A stretch of 64,000 nt of DNA. It comes from Bdellovibrionales bacterium. Lineage in GTDB: Bacteria; Bdellovibrionota; Bdellovibrionia; Bdellovibrionales; UBA1609. Positions 9,835 through 17,756 of this stretch are shown piece by piece. Where the stretch lies: contig JADJNU010000001.1 of NCBI GenBank assembly GCA_016714165.1, positions 1,488,001 to 1,552,000 of the forward strand, given 5' to 3'. Positions within the stretch are counted from its first letter, which is position 1. Each line of letters begins with the position of its first letter. The notes beneath the pieces are model-generated. The model searched no databases. It was not told where the DNA came from and saw only the letters and a program-made list of their open reading frames with translations. A program made the position numbers and the translations under genes.

Positions 9835-10470
9835 ATGAAAGTACGATTCTTTGTTCTTGCTGCATTTGCTTTTTTGTTTCTTTCTTCGACAAGCATCAAG
9901 GCTCAAGTCCAGGTTCCAAATCTCCGTCTTAAAACAGGGATTTTTCTGACTTCTGTCTCTGCGGGAGATGCTGTTGAGAGCCAGCCCCTCAATAGCGCCT
10001 TAACCTTTCAACCAACGATCTTATGGGATTTGAATTCATTTGGTTCCCGAGTGGGAATTCACTATATTGGAGACTTTGACAGTGATTTCGGAATGATTCC
10101 AATTTCTGGATTAGGATTTAGCGGATATTTTTATCCCTACGGAATAAGCTCATCAAATCTCACGACAGATGACAACATCACGATTCAAAAGCACAAGACC
10201 AGCCCTTTTGTCTACGGCGGACTCACCCCTACCAATTTCAATTTAAATAAAACTGAAAGTGATGATCCCGACAATCCGATCACCTTCAGCTCCCTTGTTT
10301 TTGAGGTTTCACTCGGTATCGGGGTAGATTATCCACTCAGAGCCAATACACTGCTCTCGGTTGAGTTGGATCACCGCTTCGGATCAGCAGATGAAAATCA
10401 AGGTAAAACAGGAAATCTTCGCTATAGCGCGACGGGGATCATGTTTTCCTTTACAACGAGTTACTTTTAG
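9835..10470 (+). CDS. small outer-membrane beta-barrel protein
   Basis: A 211-residue protein with signal peptide (about residues 1-23, ending SIKA) and a strand-rich remainder finishing in SFTTSYF, a typical C-terminal beta-signal ending in Phe. Repeated G-x-hydrophobic-x-hydrophobic patterns and turn residues (DSDFGM, DNPIT) support an outer-membrane barrel. Its last 20 bases overlap the 3' end of motB on the other strand. It resembles the 8188-8823 barrel in size and pattern, but I cannot name a family. Substrate or role unknown. Confidence 0.7.
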   Translation: MKVRFFVLAAFAFLFLSSTSIKAQVQVPNLRLKTGIFLTSVSAGDAVESQPLNSALTFQPTILWDLNSFGSRVGIHYIGDFDSDFGMIPISGLGFSGYFYPYGISSSNLTTDDNITIQKHKTSPFVYGGLTPTNFNLNKTESDDPDNPITFSSLVFEVSLGIGVDYPLRANTLLSVELDHRFGSADENQGKTGNLRYSATGIMFSFTTSYF

Positions 10471-11485
10471 TCTGAACCTCTTTTTCTATCTCTTTTGCTC
10501 GGTTCTCCATTTCCAAGACTTTGGCCTTTAGTTTTTCAATTTCTTGTTTTTCTCTTTCGGCCTTTTGAATCTCCTTCATTTTCATATTGGCTTCATTTAG
10601 CCGCGCCTGTGCCTGCTCGGCCCTCTTCTTCAAGTCCTCTGAAGTGAGCCCCTGAGTCCCGCCTTGACCGTCTAATATAAGCTCCCGGCTCTTTTCCTCT
10701 GGATCTTTCATTTCCTTCGACGAAAATTGCGGTGAATGCAAGGCCTTCGAAGCAGCGTCTACGTCATGTCCAAAATCAACATTGATGACCACGCGACGAT
10801 TGATTTTCAGGTTTTCAGAAATAATCCGTCCTTCCTTATCCCGATTCGCCGCCAAGGGCAATGAAGAGCCATAGCCTTCCGCCTTCAACCGATCAGCTGG
10901 AAAGCCACCTGCCTCAAACTGCCTCACGACCCGACTTGAACGAGCCGCTGAAAGTTCCCAATTTGTCGGGAATAGTGCCGAAGATATCGGGACATCATCT
11001 GTGTGTCCCTCAACCGAGATTTTGTTAATCATCTTGTGCTTTTTTATGCTAGAAATAATCTTGCTTAAGACGGCAATGGAGTCCTGCCCAAGCTCTGCTG
11101 AACCTGAGGCAAAAAGCAGCTCGCTTTGAATATTCAGGATGATACTCGAGTCCTTTGCCTGAATGACAATTTCCTTTGGATCTACACCGGATTCCTGTGT
11201 GCTTTCTTCAATATCCTTCACGACTTCTCGAACGGCTGGATTTTCCTTTATCTGACCTCCAAAATAGGCGGCCACTTCCTTTCTGATCACCGTAAATTTA
11301 TCCTTATCAATTTTTGAAAATGAGTAAAGGAGAACGAAAAAACCAAACAAGAGTGTCATCATGTCTGCATAACTGACCAGCCAATTTGACTCGTCATGCG
11401 TCAATTCCTTATGCCCTTCCTCGACCTCCGTCGAATGACGCTTGCGGTAGGTTGCAGGTTCCGACTTTAAGTTCTCAGGCTGCAT
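10451..11485 (-). CDS. motB: MotB-like stator protein with extended C-terminal coiled coil
   Basis: Stator subunit of a proton-driven motor, pairing with MotA in the inner membrane and anchoring to peptidoglycan. I start it at the ATG at 11485, which has AAAGGAG five bases upstream, giving 344 residues; an in-frame ATG at 11503 is alternative. The single membrane helix follows the SYADMMT motif with the proton-carrying Asp at residue 41. An OmpA/MotB peptidoglycan-binding domain covers about 130-235 (ISVEGHTDDVP, NWELSAARSS, INRRVVI). Unlike ordinary MotB, a charged heptad-rich tail of about 70 residues follows the OmpA domain. The gene overlaps the end of motA by 11 bases, so the two are coupled. 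Its 3' end overlaps a convergent barrel gene by 20 bases. Confidence 0.93.
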   Translation of the reverse strand: MQPENLKSEPATYRKRHSTEVEEGHKELTHDESNWLVSYADMMTLLFGFFVLLYSFSKIDKDKFTVIRKEVAAYFGGQIKENPAVREVVKDIEESTQESGVDPKEIVIQAKDSSIILNIQSELLFASGSAELGQDSIAVLSKIISSIKKHKMINKISVEGHTDDVPISSALFPTNWELSAARSSRVVRQFEAGGFPADRLKAEGYGSSLPLAANRDKEGRIISENLKINRRVVINVDFGHDVDAASKALHSPQFSSKEMKDPEEKSRELILDGQGGTQGLTSEDLKKRAEQAQARLNEANMKMKEIQKAEREKQEIEKLKAKVLEMENRAKEIEKEVQTKSNSL

Positions 11486-12281
11486 TTTTCTCCTTTTGTC
11501 CATCCTGCAAAAGGTCTGCTTGTCTTAGTGCTGGGGCCAGAAATGATTTCAGATACTCCTCAATGTAGAGTGGATGCCTCTTTTCCTGAATGAGCAAAAT
11601 TCCTTCCTTGATAATTTTTCTCAAAACCATATCTCCATCAGACACCTCTGCTAGGTTTTCACTGATTGGAATCAAAACTAAATTCGCTACGACGAGACCA
11701 TAAAATGTCGCCACCAGAGCGGTTGCCATTGCTGGCCCAATATTGTCCTGAGCGTTTGGTTCTCCCAGGGTTTGCAAAAGTGAGATCATTCCAACTGTCG
11801 CTCCCAGCAGACCAAAGGCCGGTGGAAATCGCGAAATCGTGTGCCAAACTTTAATTTCCTGATCATCTCTCATCTTCTTTCCTTTTAAAGAATTCGTCAT
11901 GATTTCATCGATTTCGACGGCAGAGAATCCGAATTCAATCATATATCGAATTCCATCCCTAAAAAACGGGTGAGCACTGCTGCTGATTTTCTCCACAGTC
12001 GCTTTCGGATTCAAACGGTAAAGGTCCGCTGTCTCAACAATTATTCTGATTTGCTCCAGGTAGTTGTTCCGAATATTTCCAAATAACTTTCGAAATACGA
12101 TCTTGATAGCCATAATGAGTCGGCTGCTTCGAAACGAAAGAAAGGCGACAGCCACGGTTCCGCCAATGACAATGATCGCGCCGTGTTTATCGGCGAATAT
12201 CACCGGTGACTTGGCCCCCGTAATGACAAAATACAAAACTGATAGCCCCGATAGTATTCCTAAAAGACCTGCAAAGTTCAT
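11475..12281 (-). CDS. motA: MotA-like stator protein
   Basis: A 268-residue MotA-family protein with four membrane helices (about residues 3-20, 30-48, 155-177 and 188-208). The family signatures PAFGLLGATVGMISLL and NIGPAMATALVATFYGLVVAN are present; they carry the two prolines that line the proton path in MotA. The cytoplasmic loop between helices 2 and 3 contains HPFFRDGIRYMIEFG, the region that contacts FliG in flagellar motors. It precedes and overlaps motB. Whether this pair powers flagella or serves another motor cannot be told from this window, which contains no flagellar filament or hook genes. Confidence 0.93.
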   Translation of the reverse strand: MNFAGLLGILSGLSVLYFVITGAKSPVIFADKHGAIIVIGGTVAVAFLSFRSSRLIMAIKIVFRKLFGNIRNNYLEQIRIIVETADLYRLNPKATVEKISSSAHPFFRDGIRYMIEFGFSAVEIDEIMTNSLKGKKMRDDQEIKVWHTISRFPPAFGLLGATVGMISLLQTLGEPNAQDNIGPAMATALVATFYGLVVANLVLIPISENLAEVSDGDMVLRKIIKEGILLIQEKRHPLYIEEYLKSFLAPALRQADLLQDGQKEKNAA

Positions 12282-12371
12282 GAATTAAGTCCTCCGGTAA
12301 ATCATGAGCTTAATCGGTCGATCCGATACACAAATCAAGGAGTAGCTTCTCAAAACTAACAATATTGGTAT

Positions 12372-12387
12372 GACCTAAACTTAGGTC
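12372..12387. promoter_or_regulatory. inverted repeat GACCTA-N4-TAGGTC
   Basis: A perfect 6-bp palindrome with a 4-base centre lies in the 194-base gap between divergent motA and the 12476 gene. No T-run follows on either strand, so it looks more like an operator or structural element than a terminator. No regulator can be named. Confidence 0.3.
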
Positions 12388-12475
12388 TCAACTCCCCATT
12401 TGTCTCGTTTGATTACAACGAACTCATTCCGATAATACCTGATAGAAGAGTTCCCATGAAATCGGAAGAGGACAT

Positions 12476-13207
12476 ATGGAGATAAACCCAACCGCAATTT
12501 TTCTGGAAATCTCAAATCTACCAGCTGCCAAAATTTCAACGAATATCAACTTCAAGGTCTTGGCACTGACATATGCAGTTTGGACAATTTCAGGACTTCT
12601 TCTTATCATGTCATTCATAGAGCTCCGAGCCTATTATGAAAGGATGATCAGGTTTCGAAATGAATTCATGAGAGAGTCCGTTTATAAAATCAAAAGTCGG
12701 ATAGCAACAATCTTTCAGCGGAAGAAAAGACCAAAAATCCAAGAATTCTCTCGGGCCGACTGGCTCCTATCAAGAAATGAACTGAAGAATCTGCAGATTC
12801 CATCCGCCCATTCAAAAAATGAAGGGACTAAGACAACTGCACTGGAATTAAGAAAATCCAGCCTGCCTCAACTCCTCAATAAGCTTCCATCCTCTGGCTT
12901 TCAGAATGACCTCATTCAGTTCTCCCTCCTTGAAATACTCGACTGGGTAAGAGAACTCGAAACTGAAACTGAAACTATCAGGGAAAATTTAGCTGCGGCA
13001 AACAAGGAAAAAGAGCAGCTCTCGAAAGAAGTAACAGGAATCAACAAGCTCTGGCAAAAGTCTCTTGATAAACTCGGTCATGCACAAGCGATTATGGAAG
13101 ATTTAAAAATAGAAAACAAAAAACTCAAATCAAAATTAAATAAAGTCGCCACGCCACCAAAAAAAGGTAAAAACCGAAAAACACAGGCCGCAGATTCTTT
13201 CTATTGA
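12476..13207 (+). CDS. unknown membrane protein with coiled coil and basic tail
   Basis: A 243-residue protein of no recognised family. ATG start with AAGAGGA just upstream. One strong transmembrane segment at about residues 30-48 (LTYAVWTISGLLLIMSFIEL) is followed by a basic stretch. A coiled coil lies at about 160-220 (ELETETETIRENLAAANKEK) before a Lys-rich C-terminus. It is divergent from motA and its stop overlaps the 3' end of the convergent acyl-CoA dehydrogenase gene by 7 bases. A structural or scaffold role is possible but not shown. Confidence 0.65.
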   Translation: MEINPTAIFLEISNLPAAKISTNINFKVLALTYAVWTISGLLLIMSFIELRAYYERMIRFRNEFMRESVYKIKSRIATIFQRKKRPKIQEFSRADWLLSRNELKNLQIPSAHSKNEGTKTTALELRKSSLPQLLNKLPSSGFQNDLIQFSLLEILDWVRELETETETIRENLAAANKEKEQLSKEVTGINKLWQKSLDKLGHAQAIMEDLKIENKKLKSKLNKVATPPKKGKNRKTQAADSFY

Positions 13208-14370
13208 ATCGCCGAAAGGCCCGTAATTTCACGACCAACAATTAGCCTATGAATGTCCTCCGTGCCCTCATATGTATTCACAGTTTCAAGGTTTAACATG
13301 TGGCGAATAATTGGATATTCATCAATTGTCCCATTCGCACCCAACATGTCGCGAGCCTCGCGAGCAACTTCGAGAGCCATGCGACAGTTATTCATCTTGG
13401 CCAATGAGACTTGCCAATGTTTCATTTCCTTTTTTTCTTTGAGTCGGCCTAACTGCAAGACCAACAATTGCCCCTTGGTAATTTCCTGCACCATTTTGAC
13501 CAATTTGGCTTGAGCAAGTTGAAAACCAGCCAGCGGCTTATTTTCAACGACAACTCTCTGCTTGGCGTAATTGAGCGCTTCATGATAACAGGCGTTCGCT
13601 GCGCCCAAAACTCCCCAGGCAATCCCGTACCGAGCCTGAGTGAGACATCCGAGCGCACCTTTAAGACCCTCAACATTCGGCAAAATGGCGCTTTCAGGCA
13701 CAACGCAGTCCTTCATGTGCAACTCACTGGTCACACTGACCCTCAAAGCAAATTTACCTTTCATTCGTGTCGTAGAAAACCCCGGTGTCTTCGTTTCTAC
13801 AATAAATCCGCGAACCACCCCGCCAAGCTTAGCCCAGACAACGGCAATATCAGCAACGCAACCATTCGTGATCCACATTTTGTTTCCGTTGAGTCGATAG
13901 CCTCCAGAAACCTTTTCAGCCCGAGTCAACATGCCACCTGGATTTGATCCCGCATCTGGCTCGGTCAAGCCAAAGCAGCCAATGAGTTCGGCCTTTGCCA
14001 ATCGTGGGAGATATTTGTTTTTCTGCTCCTCAGAGCCGTAAGCAAAGATGGGATACATGACAAGAGCTCCCTGCACAGAGCAAAAGGAGCGCACCCCAGA
14101 GTCACCTCGCTCCAATTCCTGCATGACAAGACCGTATCCAACCTCACCTAGACCTGGACAGCCATAACCCTGAATATTTGCTCCCAACAGTCCCAATTCT
14201 CCAAACCGCGGAATCAAGTGAGAGGGAAAGTCTTCTTTTCTATTTGCTTCTTGCAATGTCGGGATCACCTCGTCAGAGACAAACTCGCGAACTGTGTCTC
14301 GAATCATCCGTTCTTCGTCGCTCAGAAGACCATCGATATCCATGTAATTAAGAGATTCATAGGCAGCCAT
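13201..14370 (-). CDS. gcdH: glutaryl-CoA dehydrogenase (acyl-CoA dehydrogenase family)
   Basis: A 389-residue FAD enzyme that oxidatively decarboxylates glutaryl-CoA to crotonyl-CoA in lysine/tryptophan breakdown. Full family length. The acyl-CoA dehydrogenase block GCFGLTEPDAGSNPGG is present, and MWITNG follows. Arg94-Ser95 in DSGVRS match the glutaryl-binding residues of the human enzyme in both context and number. The catalytic Glu is Glu368 in NTYEGTEDIH, the glutaryl-CoA dehydrogenase form of this motif. Divergent from the fused E1 dehydrogenase gene. Electrons would pass to ETF, which is not encoded in the window. Short-chain acyl-CoA dehydrogenase specificity is less likely given the Arg94 context. 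Confidence 0.92.
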   Translation of the reverse strand: MAAYESLNYMDIDGLLSDEERMIRDTVREFVSDEVIPTLQEANRKEDFPSHLIPRFGELGLLGANIQGYGCPGLGEVGYGLVMQELERGDSGVRSFCSVQGALVMYPIFAYGSEEQKNKYLPRLAKAELIGCFGLTEPDAGSNPGGMLTRAEKVSGGYRLNGNKMWITNGCVADIAVVWAKLGGVVRGFIVETKTPGFSTTRMKGKFALRVSVTSELHMKDCVVPESAILPNVEGLKGALGCLTQARYGIAWGVLGAANACYHEALNYAKQRVVVENKPLAGFQLAQAKLVKMVQEITKGQLLVLQLGRLKEKKEMKHWQVSLAKMNNCRMALEVAREARDMLGANGTIDEYPIIRHMLNLETVNTYEGTEDIHRLIVGREITGLSAIQ

Positions 14371-14501
14371 AGCAAACTCCTCGTTGAGCTATTTAAAGGT
14401 ATGCGATTTTATGAATAAAGTGAAAGTCTTTCTATGGACAAGTTGCATAACACCCGGCACAGCAGTACCGTTTAATAATCATTACATGAAGGATATCGCC
14501 T

Positions 14502-16712
14502 ATGTACAACCGTGCTGAGATCATTGACAAAAATTTTGTTCGGTTGGTTCGACAAGGGAAGCTTCCCTTTTCTCCTCACCAGATAAGGCCTGAAAGTATC
14601 GGTCTCACCAAAACCGAAATAATGGACCTCTTTGAATCGCAGGTGATGAGTCGGCACCTGGACCTCCTCGCACGAATTTTGAAAAACCAAGGTTTGTGTT
14701 ACTACACCATCGGGAGCGCAGGACACGAAGGCAATGCTGTCATTGGCAAAGTATTTCCCTATACCGACATGGCTTTTCTCCACTATCGCAGTGGAGCCCT
14801 TATGATCCAACGATCCAAACAGTTGCCCGGCACCACTCCCCTTTATGACCTGATGCTTTCCTTTGTCGCCTCAAGTGATGATCCTATCGCAGGGGGTCGG
14901 CACAAGGTGTTTGGAAGCAAACCCTTAAATATTCCGCCCCAAACAAGCACCATTGCCTCTCATCTCCCAAAGGCTGTGGGGGCCGCACTCTCAATCAAAA
15001 GGGCCTCCGATTTAGGCCTTAAGGGAAATCTGAAAGAAGATGGCCTTATTCTTTGCTCATTCGGCGATGCTTCGATCAATCACTCCTCGGCCGTTGGGGC
15101 TTTTAACACAGCGGCATGGATCTCGTTTCAAAAGATTCCCTTGCCCATTGTTTTTATCTGTGAGGACAACGGAATTGGAATCTCTGTGCCCACCCCCTTC
15201 AACTGGGTTCAAGAATCCTTTTGTCGTCGACCCTCATTTCAATATCTTCAATGTGATGGCCTGCATCTTCTGGATACCTTTAAGGTTGCAAAAGAAGCTG
15301 CCCTGCTGGCCCGAACTCGTCGTCAGCCTGTTTTTCTGCACATGAAAACCGTTCGTCTGATGGGTCATGCGGGATCAGACGTCGAAAGCACTTATCGAAG
15401 CTCCTCCGAAATTGAAGCAGCTGAGCAAAACGACCCTCTCCTTCATTCGGCAAAAATAATTATCGAAAATGGGATTGGATCTCCGGAGGATTTGATTTTA
15501 ATTTATGAAAAAATTCGTGAACAGGTCAAATGGGTCAGCGAATCTGCTCTCAAACGACCCGTTTTGGAATCTCCGATCGAAGTGCGGTCAAGCCTCACGG
15601 CCTGTTCCGAAAGGAAAATCGCACCACCACTTCGCTCAGAGAAGGAGCGTTCCGGCCTCTTCGGTCGAGATTTTGACAAGCTCAGTCAACCCCTTCACCT
15701 TGCCAAACTGATCAACATCGGCCTGCATGATATCCTGTTGCAATACAATAACGCTCTCGTTTTTGGTGAAGACGTCGCCCAAAAAGGAGGAGTTTACAAT
15801 GTAACGGATGGGCTCTTTAAAAAATTTGGTCCTCGTCGAGTTTTCAATTCCCCCCTGGACGAGACATCCATTCTAGGAACAGCTATTGGGCTGGCACACA
15901 ATAATTTTTTGCCAATCTGTGAAATTCAATTTCTCGCCTACGTTCACAATGCCGAGGATCAAATCCGAGGTGAAGCCGCCACCCTCGCCTTCTTTTCTCA
16001 GGGCCAATACACCAATCCAATGGTCATTCGAATTGCGGGTTTGCCCTATCAGAAGGGATTTGGAGGCCACTTTCACAACGACAATTCTCTGGCCATTTTT
16101 CGGGATATTCCCGGACTCATTATAGCCGTTCCTTCAAATGGTGCCGATGCTGTAAAGATGTTGAGAACTTGTGTCAAAGAGGCTTACGAAAATGGCCGAG
16201 TTGTCATTTTTATTGAACCCATTGCACTATATATGACTCGCGATCTCCATACCGAAGGGGACAAACTGTGGGCCCATCCCTACCCAACCCAAGAAGAGAT
16301 GATTCCTCTCGGTGAATTTAATATTTGGGGTGAGGGAAGGGATCTCCTCATACTGACCTACGGCAATGGCCATTACTATTCAAGACAAGCAGAAGATGAG
16401 CTCAAAACAAATTACGGAATTGTCTCCAAAATTCTCGATTTTCGATGGATCGCTCCGGTAAACTGGAAAAAAGTGGCAGAAGTTGCAGGTTCATATAAGA
16501 AGATACTGATTGTGGAGGAGTGCAGAAAAACTGGGAGTTTCAGTGAAGCCATTGTCACCGGTCTTGTTGAACATCTCAGTAGGATGCCTGAAATCAAAAT
16601 CCTTGCAGCAGATGACTGCTTTATTCCTCTCGGCAAAATGGCAGCAGCCGGCTTACCGAAAAAGGATGAGATTCTTTCTGGGGCCCTCGATCTACTCGGC
16701 ATTAAAAAATGA
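14502..16712 (+). CDS. fused alpha-beta E1 component of 2-oxoacid (branched-chain type) dehydrogenase
   Basis: A 736-residue thiamine-diphosphate enzyme in which the alpha (about residues 1-375) and beta (about 395-736) chains of E1, usually two genes, are one protein. The alpha part shows HYRSGAL, FGDASINHSSAVGAFN and CEDNGIGIS, the ThDP/Mg site. The beta part shows VFGEDVAQKGGVYNVT, PLDETSILGTAIGLA, EIQFLAYVHNAEDQI and GGHFHN. The pattern is closest to branched-chain 2-oxoacid dehydrogenase E1, though pyruvate or another 2-oxoacid substrate is possible. No E2 or E3 gene adjoins, so the lipoyl partners must be elsewhere. AAGGA lies about nine bases before the ATG. The malonyltransferase-like gene starts 17 bases after its stop. 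Confidence 0.9.
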   Translation: MYNRAEIIDKNFVRLVRQGKLPFSPHQIRPESIGLTKTEIMDLFESQVMSRHLDLLARILKNQGLCYYTIGSAGHEGNAVIGKVFPYTDMAFLHYRSGALMIQRSKQLPGTTPLYDLMLSFVASSDDPIAGGRHKVFGSKPLNIPPQTSTIASHLPKAVGAALSIKRASDLGLKGNLKEDGLILCSFGDASINHSSAVGAFNTAAWISFQKIPLPIVFICEDNGIGISVPTPFNWVQESFCRRPSFQYLQCDGLHLLDTFKVAKEAALLARTRRQPVFLHMKTVRLMGHAGSDVESTYRSSSEIEAAEQNDPLLHSAKIIIENGIGSPEDLILIYEKIREQVKWVSESALKRPVLESPIEVRSSLTACSERKIAPPLRSEKERSGLFGRDFDKLSQPLHLAKLINIGLHDILLQYNNALVFGEDVAQKGGVYNVTDGLFKKFGPRRVFNSPLDETSILGTAIGLAHNNFLPICEIQFLAYVHNAEDQIRGEAATLAFFSQGQYTNPMVIRIAGLPYQKGFGGHFHNDNSLAIFRDIPGLIIAVPSNGADAVKMLRTCVKEAYENGRVVIFIEPIALYMTRDLHTEGDKLWAHPYPTQEEMIPLGEFNIWGEGRDLLILTYGNGHYYSRQAEDELKTNYGIVSKILDFRWIAPVNWKKVAEVAGSYKKILIVEECRKTGSFSEAIVTGLVEHLSRMPEIKILAADDCFIPLGKMAAAGLPKKDEILSGALDLLGIKK

Positions 16713-16729
16713 AATAATTGAGGTTTAAG

Positions 16730-17747
16730 ATGAACATGGCAAAAAGAATTGTCGTCGTGTGTCCAGGACGAGGCAGCTATCTGAAGGAAACTCTCGGCTA
16801 CTTAAAAACCCCATCGCGAAAGGCTGAATGGTTTCATTGAAGATCTCGATCAGAGACGGCTTGAAGATGGGCTATTAACAATCACAGAACTGGATTCATC
16901 AAGTCATTTTTCTCCCCAAATTCACACCAAAGGAGAAAACGCCTCGACTCTCATTTACGCTTGCTCCTATGCTGACTTCACCGCACTTGATCCTTCTCTC
17001 TATGAAACAGTCGCAATCGCTGGAAACTCCATGGGTTGGTATATCACCCTGGCGCTGGGAGAAGCGCTCGACCAGGCGGGGGCCTATCAAGTGATAAACA
17101 CCATGGGATCCATGATGAAAGACAAGACGATCGGAGGCCAAATCATATATCCACTGATCAAAGAAAATTGGCAAAGAGATCCTTCTAAGGAGGAGCTCGT
17201 CCATCAGGTTCTTCGTGCCACAAAGGATTTGCCAGGAGTCGAAGTCCATCCGAGTATTTTTCTCGGGGGCTATTTGGTCTTTGGCGCCAACAGTGCGGGC
17301 CTGAATTATCTCATGAAATATCTCCCTCCCATTGAACACTTTCCTTTTCAACTTCTGAACCATGCGGCCTTTCATACGCCCTTGCTCAACGAGGTTTCAA
17401 AGCGAGCTCTAGAGATGATTCCTGAACATTTGTTTCATCCTCCAAAGCTGCCTCTCATTGATGGGCGCGGTCACATTTGGAAGGCCTATTCAACCGACGT
17501 CAAAGAACTCTGTCACTATACCCTTCATCAACAAGTCATTGAACCTTATTCCCTGACTGCGTCGATTGAAGTTGCCCTCAAGGAATACAATCCGGATCAC
17601 CTTGTCTTACTTGGACCCGGGAATACACTTGGTGGAGCCATTGGGCAAATACTCGTCAATTTGCGATGGGAAGGGATTTTAGACAAGCAGTCTTTCACAC
17701 AACGACAGAAAACCAATCCCATTTTGATCAGCCTCGGGATAAAATAA
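16730..17747 (+). pseudogene. FabD/malonyl-CoA:ACP transacylase-like gene with one frameshift
   Basis: Reading from the ATG at 16730 (GAGG six bases upstream) gives about 36 residues beginning AKRIVVVCPGRGSYL, then a stop at 16838-16840. Dropping one base in the A5C4 run at 16804-16812 restores a single frame of about 338 residues through to 17747. The downstream frame has the acyltransferase nucleophile motif GNSMG and the catalytic-His motif FHTPLL, the MAT-family signatures. The family transfers malonyl (or another acyl group) from CoA to acyl carrier protein. It is probably co-transcribed with the E1 gene. Because both halves are intact, the frameshift may be a sequencing indel and the gene real; otherwise it is a fresh pseudogene. 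Confidence 0.75.
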
Positions 17748-17756
17748 TTTTTCCCA

